24,994 bases of DNA from Thalassospiraceae bacterium (GCA_030638205.1 DAOWFB010000123.1:1-24994); one strand, 5' to 3'. Shown: positions 9,245 to 16,358, numbered from the stretch's first letter. Translations and numbers: made by a program. The notes: a model not told the origin generated them from the sequence alone.

Positions 9245-10387
9245 CTATCCTGCCTCGTTTTCATCGTTTTCCGGTAACGGTTGATCTGAAACCGGAAGCA
9301 AAACCCTGAACATGGTTTTTCCGGGATCGCTTTTAAAATCAATAACCCCGCTATGGTCGCCAATAATTTTTGAAACCAAAGCCAGCCCAAGTCCACTGCC
9401 GCCCTGCTTGGCTGTTACAAACGGTTCGAACATATGATCTTGCACATCTTGCGGTATGCCCGGGCCGTTATCACAAACGCTAATTGATAATGGCAGATGT
9501 ATTTTGCTTTCGCTTCCCGGCATGGCAAAGCGCACCCCATGCTGGTACTGGGTTTTTAATACTATCTCGCCACCAACGGCAGGAACTGCTTCTGCGGCAT
9601 TTTTTACCAAGTTCAAAAACACCTGAATCAATTGATTGTGGCCCCCACTTACCGGTGGTAACGATGGATCGTAATCTTCAATAAAGCGCACATTTGAGGC
9701 AAAGCCATTCTCGGCGATAGAGCGCACCCTGCCTAAAACCCGGTGGATATTAACCGGGCCCACCTGCAATGGTGCTCCGTCTGAAAATACTTCCATTCGC
9801 TCAACTAAATCACGAATACGGTCTGTTTCATCTTGTATTAAACTTGTAAGTTCACGGTCCTGTTCTTTTGCATTTTGTTCAAGCAATTGTGCGGCACCAC
9901 GAATTCCAGAAAGCGGGTTTTTTACCTCATGCGCCATCATCGCCGCCATTGCTGAAACTGAACGCGCGGTATCGCGATGGGTCAAGCGGTGGTCTATGCG
10001 CTCGGCAATGGATCTTTCTTGAAAATTAAGAACAACCACACCTGATATCTCAATTAACGGTGCCGCCTGCACGCTTACCATGCGGTTACCTGTGCTTGGT
10101 GCATCCAGCACTATGCCGTGCTCGGTTACTTCGTGCATGCCGCCTTGCACTTGTTCAATTAATTGAAATACTGGGCTGTCATTAGGAAGAAACCTGTCAA
10201 GAGAACTTCCCTGCAAGACAAGTTTGCTTTTGGCAAAAAGCTGCTCAGCCGAAGAATTGGCAAACAGAATTTCATTGTTTTCACCAACTACAATAACCGC
10301 GGCACCCAGCGCATTGATAATCATCCCCGGATCAATGTTTTCCGGCCCACCTAGCTTTACAACTTTGCTTTCTGATTGTTTTGCCAT
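9245..10387 (-). CDS. ntrB: NtrB, nitrogen sensor histidine kinase/phosphatase
   Basis: Soluble bifunctional kinase/phosphatase that controls NtrC, classically in response to PII. With the start MAKQSESK it has 380 residues. A PAS domain occupies about 20-125. His153 lies in MAHEVKNP, the N-box is NLVKNAAEA (Asn263), and the ATP-lid motifs are CDNGPGIP and GSGLGLALV. No membrane helix is seen. The open frame runs 67 codons further upstream, but those lie inside dusB in another frame and lack the family pattern. The chosen ATG is 13 nt after the dusB stop, with an AGG-containing site. Confidence 0.96.
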   Translation of the reverse strand: MAKQSESKVVKLGGPENIDPGMIINALGAAVIVVGENNEILFANSSAEQLFAKSKLVLQGSSLDRFLPNDSPVFQLIEQVQGGMHEVTEHGIVLDAPSTGNRMVSVQAAPLIEISGVVVLNFQERSIAERIDHRLTHRDTARSVSAMAAMMAHEVKNPLSGIRGAAQLLEQNAKEQDRELTSLIQDETDRIRDLVERMEVFSDGAPLQVGPVNIHRVLGRVRSIAENGFASNVRFIEDYDPSLPPVSGGHNQLIQVFLNLVKNAAEAVPAVGGEIVLKTQYQHGVRFAMPGSESKIHLPLSISVCDNGPGIPQDVQDHMFEPFVTAKQGGSGLGLALVSKIIGDHSGVIDFKSDPGKTMFRVLLPVSDQPLPENDENEAG

Positions 10388-10400
10388 TTTGCCTGCACCC

Positions 10401-11393
10401 CTATGCAGCGATTTGTTCGGCCATCGCCAAAGGTTCGTAAAATCTGCGTATGGTTTGCTTGACCTCGTCAATGTCGGCCATGCGCATAACAGCTGAGCGA
10501 AATTCAGCAGAGCCCGGCAATCCTTTGGAATACCAGCCAATGTGTTTGCGCGCAGCACGCATGCCGGTAACCGCACCGTAATGTTCAAGCATCAATTCAT
10601 AATGCTCAAACAATATATCCATTTGTTTACCAATGGACGGATCGTCCGTGCGCTCGCCGGTTTTTAAAAAATGTGCAACCTGTGCCGGGAACCACGGCTT
10701 GCCGTAGGTGCCACGGCCAATCATTACCCCATCGGCCCCGGAACGTTTTAGCATTTCGGCGGCATCATCCACCGTGGTTACGTCGCCATTGCCAGTAACC
10801 GGAATAGAAACTGCACGTTTTACCTCGCCAATGAAATCCCAATCAGAAACGCCTTTGTAAAACTGGCAACGGGTTCGTCCATGAACCACCAGCGACCTAA
10901 TACCGCTTTCTTCGGCGATGCGGGCCAGTGCTGGTGCGTTTCTAGAATTATCATCCCAACCTGTTCGCATTTTTAACGTTACCGGAACTGAAACCGCATT
11001 TACTGTTGCTTCTAATATTTTTCCCGCAAGGACTTCGTCTTTCATTAGGGCGGAACCAGAATACCCATGAACAACCTTTTTTGCCGGGCACCCCATGTTG
11101 AGATCAATTATGGCGGCCCCCCTATCTTCGTTGAGCTTTGCAGCCTCAGAAACATCGCCTGGCACATTGCCAGCCAACTGTACCGACATGGGAAATTCAT
11201 CATCGCATGACGTGGACATGCGCATGGTTTTTTTGGCCGCCATTATCATTGCCTTGGATGCAATCATTTCAGATACAACCAAGCCCACGCCAAACTGCTT
11301 GACCATTCGGCGGAACGGCTGGTCGGTAACGCCAGCCATGGGTGCCAGCATTACGTTGTTTTCAAGCTCAACATTGCCTATGCGATAGCTCAT
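10401..11393 (-). CDS. dusB: DusB/NifR3, tRNA-dihydrouridine synthase
   Basis: FMN-dependent enzyme that reduces uridines in tRNA to dihydrouridine. With the start MSYRIGNVEL it has 330 residues. The FMN-binding N-terminal motif is MLAPMAGVTDQPFR (15-28). The catalytic cysteine lies in DLNMGCPAKK (Cys102). TIM-barrel phosphate and substrate motifs include LKMRTGWD, VHGRTR and GVMIGRGTYG. The frame continues 13 codons upstream, but the ATG at 11393 has GAAG 6 nt before it and matches family N-termini. It is the first gene of the ntr run, which is why this family is also called NifR3. Confidence 0.96.
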   Translation of the reverse strand: MSYRIGNVELENNVMLAPMAGVTDQPFRRMVKQFGVGLVVSEMIASKAMIMAAKKTMRMSTSCDDEFPMSVQLAGNVPGDVSEAAKLNEDRGAAIIDLNMGCPAKKVVHGYSGSALMKDEVLAGKILEATVNAVSVPVTLKMRTGWDDNSRNAPALARIAEESGIRSLVVHGRTRCQFYKGVSDWDFIGEVKRAVSIPVTGNGDVTTVDDAAEMLKRSGADGVMIGRGTYGKPWFPAQVAHFLKTGERTDDPSIGKQMDILFEHYELMLEHYGAVTGMRAARKHIGWYSKGLPGSAEFRSAVMRMADIDEVKQTIRRFYEPLAMAEQIAA

Positions 11394-11492
11394 TGTGTCT
11401 TCTTTGCCACAGATATGTTTTGAGATGCCCATTTATTGTGCAAATTGATGGAAAAAGCAAGGTTTTCAAGGATGTTGGGGGGTATACGTCTA

Positions 11493-12299
11493 TCAGGACA
11501 TCAAAACGTCGGTAACCAGCTTTACCCCAACATAACCAAGGGTTAGCAACAGATAGGCTAACAGGGCCAGACGGGCTGCTTTTTTGCCCCGCATACCGGT
11601 TTTGTGGTGGGCCAACAATAAAGTGCCGATAATGGCGAAAGCACCAATGCTGAGTACGGTTTTATGATCAAACACCAAAACCGCTCCGGTTTCCATAAAC
11701 TGAGTGCCCATCCCGGTTATCAGTCCGGCACCCAGTACAATCTCGCCCCACATGAGCAATCTAACGCTCAAAGCCTCGCAATCGGTAACCGATGGCAGCA
11801 TATGGGTTAGCATGGTTGGACGTTTGAGTTTTAATGCCCGCTCTTGAATAAATGCGGCCAGTGCCGCCACGGCTGCCACCGTAACCAGCCCATAAGTGGC
11901 AACCGAAACCACAATGTGGACCCCAACCCAGCCAGATGGGGCAGATGGGGCAAGGCCGCCATCACCGCCTTGGCTCCAAAACGCGGTGGCAATAATGCCC
12001 ATAATTATCATATAGGGCGAAAGTAGTGGCGTAAGACGCCAGCCATCACGGGTAATTCCGGCAATAACAGCAAAAAGGCTAAGTGAAACCGCGATGGTTA
12101 CCCACAAAGTTAGCGAGACACCACCTTTCCATACACCGGACATGGAATACCCGGCCCAGAGAAAAGGCCCCGCCCAGGCCAAAGCCAAAACCATCCAAAA
12201 CACCCAGTCACGAGACGATTTTTCACCGCGAAGAGGAAGAGCCGCCGCGGGAATAAGGCAGCTAAGTGCCAGCAGGTTAAATAAAAGGCCTTGGGTCAT
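11493..12299 (-). CDS. CcsA/YpjD-family cytochrome c assembly-like membrane protein
   Basis: 268-residue inner-membrane protein with about eight hydrophobic segments. The central block (GVHIVVSVATYGLVTVAAV followed by FIQERALKLKR) and the C-terminal block (DHKTVLSIGAFAIIGTLLL, then HHKTGMRGKKAARLALLAY) match my recollection of the CcsA/YpjD family, whose better-known members handle heme in cytochrome c maturation. The tryptophan-rich WWD heme-handling motif is not evident, so it is more likely YpjD-like than a true CcmC/CcsA. It sits between dusB and the divergent ispDF; the gaps are 99 bp and 151 bp. Its function here is unknown. Confidence 0.75.
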   Translation of the reverse strand: MTQGLLFNLLALSCLIPAAALPLRGEKSSRDWVFWMVLALAWAGPFLWAGYSMSGVWKGGVSLTLWVTIAVSLSLFAVIAGITRDGWRLTPLLSPYMIIMGIIATAFWSQGGDGGLAPSAPSGWVGVHIVVSVATYGLVTVAAVAALAAFIQERALKLKRPTMLTHMLPSVTDCEALSVRLLMWGEIVLGAGLITGMGTQFMETGAVLVFDHKTVLSIGAFAIIGTLLLAHHKTGMRGKKAARLALLAYLLLTLGYVGVKLVTDVLMS

Positions 12300-12332
12300 T
12301 TAATGCTTTTCTTTCAAAATAATAAATAACGC

Positions 12333-12416
12333 TAAGCCCCTTTTAAGCCCCTTTAATACCCTTGGCAAATAGAGACAAGATGGTAGGCTCTGATCAACTT
12401 TTGGCCAACTTCTGGC
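12333..12416. promoter_or_regulatory. two 11-bp tandem repeats in the ccsA-like/ispDF divergent gap
   Basis: TAAGCCCCTTT occurs twice back to back (12333-12343 and 12344-12354). A second pair, CAACTTTTGGC and CAACTTCTGGC (12395-12405 and 12406-12416), differs at one base. Eleven-bp direct repeats place sites on the same face of the helix, the spacing known for OmpR/PhoB-type regulators. They occupy the only gap between two divergent genes. The regulator is not identified. Confidence 0.35.
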
Positions 12417-12450
12417 TAACAAGTAAGCATTTTATTGGAGAGTTATTCAT

Positions 12451-13632
12451 ATGTCCGGGTGTTATGCGCTAATTGTTGCCGCCGGAAGCGGCCAACGTTT
12501 TGGCGGCGAATTGCCCAAACAGTATTCCCCCCTAGGCGGTGGAACTGTGCTGGAGGCAAGTATCGGAGCATTTTTAGCGCATCCAAAAATTGACGGCGTG
12601 CGCTGCGTAATAAGCAAAGATGACGCTGATATCTACCATAAATCAATTTCCCATATTTATGAGCATAGCCTGCTATCCCCTGTTTTTGGTGGCGAAACTA
12701 GGCAGCAATCGGTTCTTAGCGGGCTGGAAAGCTTCGTCGAAGAAAACCCTGACAAAATTTTAATTCATGATGCCGCCCGCCCGTTTGTTTCTGCTGAGCT
12801 AATTGAAAACATTATTAGCTCTCTTGAGAAATCACCGGGTGCAATTCCAACTCTTGCGGTTGTTGATACAATAAAATCATGCAGTGATGGATTGGTTGAT
12901 AAAACAGTACCGCGCGACAGTCTATTTCGCGCGCAAACACCACAAGGATTTCGTTTTAAGGAAATCATCACCGCCCACCGTGAATTAATAAAAGAATCAA
13001 TGACAGATGACGCATCTATTCTTGAAAAATCTGGATTGACCGTTGCGATGGTAGCCGGATCGGAACAAAATTTTAAAATAACAACACAAGATGATTACGA
13101 TCGTGCGAAAGGTTATTTAAATATGCTTGGCGGTGGCTTTGAGACAAGAACCGGGTTCGGTTATGATGTTCACCGCCTTGTTGATAAAAACGACGATGAA
13201 GGCGGAATAAGATTGTGCGGAGTTGATATTCCGTTTAATCGCACCCTTTTGGGGCATTCCGATGCTGATGTTGGCCTGCATGCACTAACCGATGCTATTT
13301 TTGGCGCCATTGGCGAAGGTGATATAGGTGAGCATTTTCCTCCTACCGATTCTCGGTGGAAAGGTCTCGATTCTGAGGTCTTTGTTGCCCGCGCATTGGA
13401 ATTGGTAGGTGAAAAAGGTGCAAAAATAAATAATATTGATATTACGCTTGTATGTGAGACTCCAAAAATAGGGCCACACCGAAACCATATGCGTGCTCGT
13501 ATAGCTAGCATGCTTAATATTGATAAAAGCAGAATTTCCGTCAAAGCCACAACCACAGAGGGTCTTGGTGCAACCGGACGGGGTGAAGGAATAGCGGCCC
13601 AGGCAGTCGTCACGCTGTCGTTGCCAGTTTAG
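12451..13632 (+). CDS. ispDF: IspDF bifunctional isoprenoid biosynthesis enzyme
   Basis: Fusion of two non-consecutive enzymes of the methylerythritol phosphate pathway. IspD (about 1-228) makes CDP-methylerythritol, with the nucleotide-binding loop AAGSGQRFGGELPKQY (10-25) and HDAARPFV (106-113). IspF (about 233-393) makes the cyclodiphosphate, with metal ligands in GYDVH (Asp239, His241), the GHSDADV block, and the C-terminal TTEGLGATGRGEG. The 393-residue length is typical of fused IspDF. The start ATG has GGAGAG 8 nt upstream. In many alphaproteobacteria ispDF lies beside the dusB-ntr genes on the same strand; here it diverges and is separated from dusB by the CcsA-like gene. Confidence 0.97.
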   Translation: MSGCYALIVAAGSGQRFGGELPKQYSPLGGGTVLEASIGAFLAHPKIDGVRCVISKDDADIYHKSISHIYEHSLLSPVFGGETRQQSVLSGLESFVEENPDKILIHDAARPFVSAELIENIISSLEKSPGAIPTLAVVDTIKSCSDGLVDKTVPRDSLFRAQTPQGFRFKEIITAHRELIKESMTDDASILEKSGLTVAMVAGSEQNFKITTQDDYDRAKGYLNMLGGGFETRTGFGYDVHRLVDKNDDEGGIRLCGVDIPFNRTLLGHSDADVGLHALTDAIFGAIGEGDIGEHFPPTDSRWKGLDSEVFVARALELVGEKGAKINNIDITLVCETPKIGPHRNHMRARIASMLNIDKSRISVKATTTEGLGATGRGEGIAAQAVVTLSLPV

Positions 13633-13738
13633 AACGCTTAAAGGTTACATTTAGCTAATTTATATTATGTAATTATTTTACCTAATGCACTAATATGCGA
13701 ATGCTCTTGATTGAAAATAAAGCCTGAAGCAAACAAGC

Positions 13739-13746
13739 ATGGTTAA
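13739..13746 (-). promoter_or_regulatory. CtrA-type half-site TTAACCAT
   Basis: TTAACCAT on the minus strand (ATGGTTAA on the plus strand) lies about 85 bp upstream of the response regulator gene. It is the strong half-site known for the cell-cycle regulator CtrA in alphaproteobacteria. A second full half-site at the usual spacing is not seen, so this is only a candidate. Confidence 0.25.
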
Positions 13747-13826
13747 TCTTTTTGGGCATAATTTAACGCGTACCGACATGGACGTTGGGGCGCATTAGCT
13801 AAGAGCGTTGGGGCATTTCTTTAATA

Positions 13827-14786
13827 ATGAATAACAAGTTAACTCTCGAAGATATTGATGTGGTCGTTGTCGATAGTGATCGCGTATCACGCCAGACAAT
13901 AAGAAACATACTGACTGACCATGGCATCAAGCGCATCACCATGGCCAGCAACATGCGTGATATGGTCTCCACCCTTGATATTAGCGCCCCTGATCTATTA
14001 ATTGCAGATCACGAAATGCCCGATGGTGATCTTAGTGATTTTGTCCACAAGCTTCGCCATTACGAAACTAAATACAATCCATTTCTACCAATTATTGCGA
14101 CTGCGTGGTCGCCAACTCACGAAACGGTGCGAAGCATAATTCAATCAGGTGTTGACCATATTGTAAGCAAACCGCTTTCGGCCGGACAGCTTATGCAGCG
14201 CATAAAAGTTCTGGCCTTGGCAAGGAAGCCATTCATCGTTACCAGTCAATACATCGGGCCGGATCGTCGCAAAAAAGATGATGAACGGCCAAGCGAGATA
14301 ACCCCAGTAAGTGTCCCAAATACACTTAACATGAAAGCAACCGGAGGCGGCGAGATTAGCCCTGCTGTCCTGCAAGCAGAAGTTGATGCCTGTATAAAAC
14401 AGGTGAACATCCAAAAGCTTGAACGTAACGCGCAGCAGGTTGGTTTTTTGGTTGATAGAATTGTCCCCGGGCTTGCCATGGGTGGGCCCGATGAGACAAC
14501 CTCGCGGTCATTAGACAGGCTGCTGTATGTTTCAGAGGATATTGCAAGAAGAATGGGAGGCACACCGTATGCCCATGTATCAGAACTTTGCAAAACCCTG
14601 ATTGGTGTAACAAAGCGCATAATCGATTCTGGAGACTTCCCCGCACCAAAGGATGTTGAATTGCTTAAGCCAGTAGCAAAATCCATACAGGCGGGTTTTG
14701 ACGAAAAAGGTGAAGATGCTCAGCGCATGGCTATGGAAATAAGTAAATCAGTTAAGGGTGGTCAGGAAAAATCCCAGCTGCGTTAG
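13827..14786 (+). CDS. response regulator with an unclassified helical C-terminal region
   Basis: 319-residue two-component receiver protein. The receiver domain (about 8-130) has the acidic pocket Asp16/Asp18, phosphoacceptor Asp61 (LLIADHEMP), Thr92 and Lys115 (VSKP). It is followed by SQYIGPDRRKK (140-150), a short motif I recall after receiver domains in other alphaproteobacterial regulators. Residues 165-319 are predicted mostly helical, with no DNA-binding, GGDEF, HD or kinase motif that I can recognise. No kinase gene is adjacent. It is a single-gene unit, facing cutA with 10 bp between the stop codons. The output is unknown; a protein-protein interaction or phosphorelay role is possible. 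Confidence 0.85.
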   Translation: MNNKLTLEDIDVVVVDSDRVSRQTIRNILTDHGIKRITMASNMRDMVSTLDISAPDLLIADHEMPDGDLSDFVHKLRHYETKYNPFLPIIATAWSPTHETVRSIIQSGVDHIVSKPLSAGQLMQRIKVLALARKPFIVTSQYIGPDRRKKDDERPSEITPVSVPNTLNMKATGGGEISPAVLQAEVDACIKQVNIQKLERNAQQVGFLVDRIVPGLAMGGPDETTSRSLDRLLYVSEDIARRMGGTPYAHVSELCKTLIGVTKRIIDSGDFPAPKDVELLKPVAKSIQAGFDEKGEDAQRMAMEISKSVKGGQEKSQLR

Positions 14787-14796
14787 TCATTTTTAT

Positions 14797-15117
14797 CTAA
14801 GCGGTTTCATTTACAATCCACTGCAAAAAATCATCATTACCATTTATTATGTCCATGACAACCACACAGGGGCAATCGTAACTGTGTATGGATTTAATTT
14901 TTTTCGTAACGGCACCAACTTTTGCGCCCACCGTTTTCATAACCAAAACCGCTTCTTTTTCATCTTCAATCGCTCCCTCCCAACGATAAATGGACCTGAT
15001 GGCGGGTATTATGTTTACACAGGCAACCAGGCGTTCATCAATAAGGGTTCGGCCAATATTAAGCGCTTCATCTTCGCTGGAAGATGTTACATAGATTAGT
15101 TTGATATTTTTAGGCAT
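14797..15117 (-). CDS. cutA: CutA1-family divalent-ion tolerance protein
   Basis: 106-residue protein of the trimeric CutA1 family, structurally PII-like and historically tied to copper tolerance. Family marks are IYVTSSSEDEALNIGRTL (8-25), LVACVNIIP (30-38), the SIYRWEGAIEDEKEAVLVMKT block (42-62) and the DCPCVVVMDI strand (81-90). The length is standard. AGGGG lies 6 nt upstream of the ATG. It diverges from the small gene at 15204. The actual biochemical role of the family is unsettled. Confidence 0.92.
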   Translation of the reverse strand: MPKNIKLIYVTSSSEDEALNIGRTLIDERLVACVNIIPAIRSIYRWEGAIEDEKEAVLVMKTVGAKVGAVTKKIKSIHSYDCPCVVVMDIINGNDDFLQWIVNETA

Positions 15118-15203
15118 TTTAACCCCTACTTTTGTCTGATCTGTTTGGTGTTTATTGTATCATGACCTATTATTCGCCAACTGCGAACATAAGGGCTGCT
15201 AAC

Positions 15204-15458
15204 ATGAAAAATTCCGATAAAACTAAAAGTAAAACAAATACCAAACCATCCAAAACCCAAATGGAGTGGCTTAAGCGCGGCATTTCTCAAGCAGGAGGGA
15301 AATTGCCGCTCTTTGACACCGAGGGGCAGCGAGTTGGTGAGAGCACTGTCAGGACATGTATTGAAAAAGGATGGGCAGAGCCATGGTTTTCAAACCCTAT
15401 AAAACCTGACTGGTTGGTCTGCAAAATTACCGAGACTGGACGCAAAAGCGTTTCTTGA
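15204..15458 (+). CDS. small basic protein, possible winged-helix fold
   Basis: 84 residues from MKNSDKTKSK. The frame extends to 15132, but the ATG at 15204 has AAGGG 8 nt upstream and the earlier starts have none. A Lys/Thr/Ser-rich tail (1-18) precedes a compact domain containing GGKLPLFDTEGQ, STVRTCIEKGWAEPWF and DWLVCKITETGRKSV. The order of a helix, a recognition-like helix (STVRTCIEKGW) and a final KITETGR strand resembles winged-helix proteins, but this is inference. It stands alone, divergent from cutA. I do not recognise a named family. Confidence 0.65.
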   Translation: MKNSDKTKSKTNTKPSKTQMEWLKRGISQAGGKLPLFDTEGQRVGESTVRTCIEKGWAEPWFSNPIKPDWLVCKITETGRKSVS

Positions 15459-15610
15459 AAATATATACCGGCATAATTGTTTACAAACCGTAATGATTAA
15501 GCAAAAACCGCCTACAAACGCAGTTAATACGTTCCCAGAACAAACCTTATATCACTTTATATCCAAGCTATAAAGTTAAGAAACGGCTGTAACCTGCTTG
15601 TTTTAATGAA

Positions 15611-15964
15611 TTAATCTTTATCCATGGTGATGTCAACGTAGCCGCGTTCAATGGCATACCTGAGGGCTTCAAAGGCATTCTTTGCTTCCTCATACATTTC
15701 CCGACTGGTTTTAAGCGACATTATCTCGGCCTGATCTGGCGGATTTCCGTGTTCTGCACCAACGCGAAAGGCCTCTTCTAGATATCTTGCCCTGAGACCG
15801 GCAACGGCAACAGAAAACGAGAGAACTGTTTTTTTCGTTATTTCCGGTATGCGGGCGTGGATAACCTCACGGTTGGCGAGCCTAATTCCCTGCTCTATTT
15901 CACTGAGAAACCTTTTTTGGTCCATCAATGTTTTGTAGTCATCGGAGTGTGCCTCGTCGCTCAT
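15611..15964 (-). CDS. conserved-looking small helical protein of unknown function
   Basis: 117 residues, almost entirely helical by composition, with no signal peptide or membrane segment. Notable stretches are EIEQGIRLANREVIHARIPEI (22-42), LSFSVAVAGLRARYLEEAF (48-66) and MYEEAKNAFEALRYAIERGYVDI (90-112). AAAGGA lies about 8 nt before the ATG. Codon use resembles its neighbours. It is monocistronic, with 152 bp on one side and the 648-bp regulatory gap on the other. No function is proposed. Confidence 0.7.
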   Translation of the reverse strand: MSDEAHSDDYKTLMDQKRFLSEIEQGIRLANREVIHARIPEITKKTVLSFSVAVAGLRARYLEEAFRVGAEHGNPPDQAEIMSLKTSREMYEEAKNAFEALRYAIERGYVDITMDKD

Positions 15965-16123
15965 TAGTAAAATCCTTTTAAAAACAATGTATTATGCTTT
16001 AGCTGCGTCCTGCAGTAATGCCAGCATGATACCAGCCTAATGCCGATGGGCAAGCATAGGCACCGCTAGTTCAACAATACAATTGAGTGTTTAAAAGTAC
16101 ATTAAACCTAGTCCTTTTGTGTG

Positions 16124-16139
16124 TGTGATGGGCATCACA
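16124..16139. promoter_or_regulatory. CRP-type palindrome TGTGAT-N4-ATCACA
   Basis: Perfect 6-4-6 inverted repeat with centre GGGC at 16131.5. It equals the TGTGA-N6-TCACA consensus of CRP-type regulators. The centre lies about 42-44 bp before the likely start of the small-RNA candidate, close to the -41.5 position of class II activation, and no good -35 box is present. Binding is not shown. Confidence 0.5.
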
Positions 16140-16161
16140 GCCAGTTGGACAAATCTATGGG

Positions 16162-16169
16162 AATATAAA
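16162..16169 (+). promoter_or_regulatory. -10-like element of the small-RNA candidate
   Basis: AATATAAA gives a TATAAA hexamer at 16164-16169. Transcription would begin around 16174-16176, exactly where the first hairpin starts. No -35 hexamer lies at 16-18 bp, consistent with dependence on the activator site centred at 16131.5. Confidence 0.35.
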
Positions 16170-16173
16170 GACT

Positions 16174-16257
16174 GTGGATTAGCTCACTTGAGTTAATCCC
16201 TTCCCTCAAGAGCACAAAACTTCGGGCCGGTTCTTTATAGAGCCGGCCTCTTTTTTT
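16174..16257 (+). ncRNA. candidate trans-acting small RNA, about 84 nt
   Basis: Three parts are visible. A 5' hairpin pairs GGATTAGCTC (16176-16185) with GAGTTAATCC (16190-16199) across an ACTT loop, 10 bp with one G-U. An unpaired pyrimidine-rich linker (CCCTTCCCTCAAGAG, 16198-16212) follows, then an A-rich stretch. A 10-bp terminator hairpin with a T-run closes the unit. Hairpin, single-stranded C/U seed and terminator with U-tail is the layout of Hfq-dependent small RNAs, and hfq is in this window. No protein-coding frame is evident. I do not recognise a known RNA family. Confidence 0.5.
16225..16257 (+). terminator. rho-independent terminator, plus strand
   Basis: GGCCGGTTCT (16225-16234) pairs with AGAGCCGGCC (16239-16248), 10 bp with one G-U and a TTAT loop, followed by TCTTTTTTT. 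The position of the wobble and the T-run show plus-strand use. No plus-strand protein gene precedes it within 750 bp, so it implies a noncoding transcript. Confidence 0.8.
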
Positions 16258-16270
16258 GTTTATTTTCAGG

Positions 16271-16314
16271 AAATTAAAAAGCCGACCTGCCCCACATCAG
16301 GGCAGACCGACTTT
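16271..16314 (-). terminator. rho-independent terminator, minus strand
   Basis: Read on the minus strand, AAAGTCGGTCTGCCC (16314-16300) pairs with GGGCAGGTCGGCTTT (16292-16278) over 15 bp with a 7-nt loop, followed by T-rich TTTTTAATTT. Three pairs are G-U on the minus strand but would be A-C mismatches on the plus strand, so it terminates minus-strand transcription. No minus-strand protein gene precedes it in this gap. Confidence 0.75.
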
Positions 16315-16329
16315 ATTATTGGTCATTAT

Positions 16330-16358
16330 TGGTTGTAGCGACAGTATTTGAACCTGCC
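16330..16358 (-). pseudogene. tRNA 3'-end-like fragment (T-arm, acceptor strand, CCA)
   Basis: On the minus strand GGCAG, GTTCAAATA and CTGTC follow each other, then GCTACAACCA. This gives a TTCAAAT T-loop, a near-complete T-stem, a 3' acceptor strand and an encoded CCA, with the end CAACCA typical of initiator tRNA-Met genes. The expected C closing the T-loop is A, and no complementary 5' acceptor strand (TGTAGCG) or clear anticodon arm is found upstream. A terminator follows 16 nt later. It looks like a degraded tRNA or an attachment-site duplicate rather than a functional tRNA. Confidence 0.35.

Noticed and set aside
9245..10400. sigma54 promoter (GG-N10-GC type) for the ntr genes
   Set aside because: No convincing -24/-12 pair was seen upstream of dusB or between the ntr genes.
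10388..10588. 67-residue N-terminal extension of ntrB
   Set aside because: It overlaps dusB in another frame, lacks the family pattern, and the internal ATG at 10387 has correct spacing after dusB.
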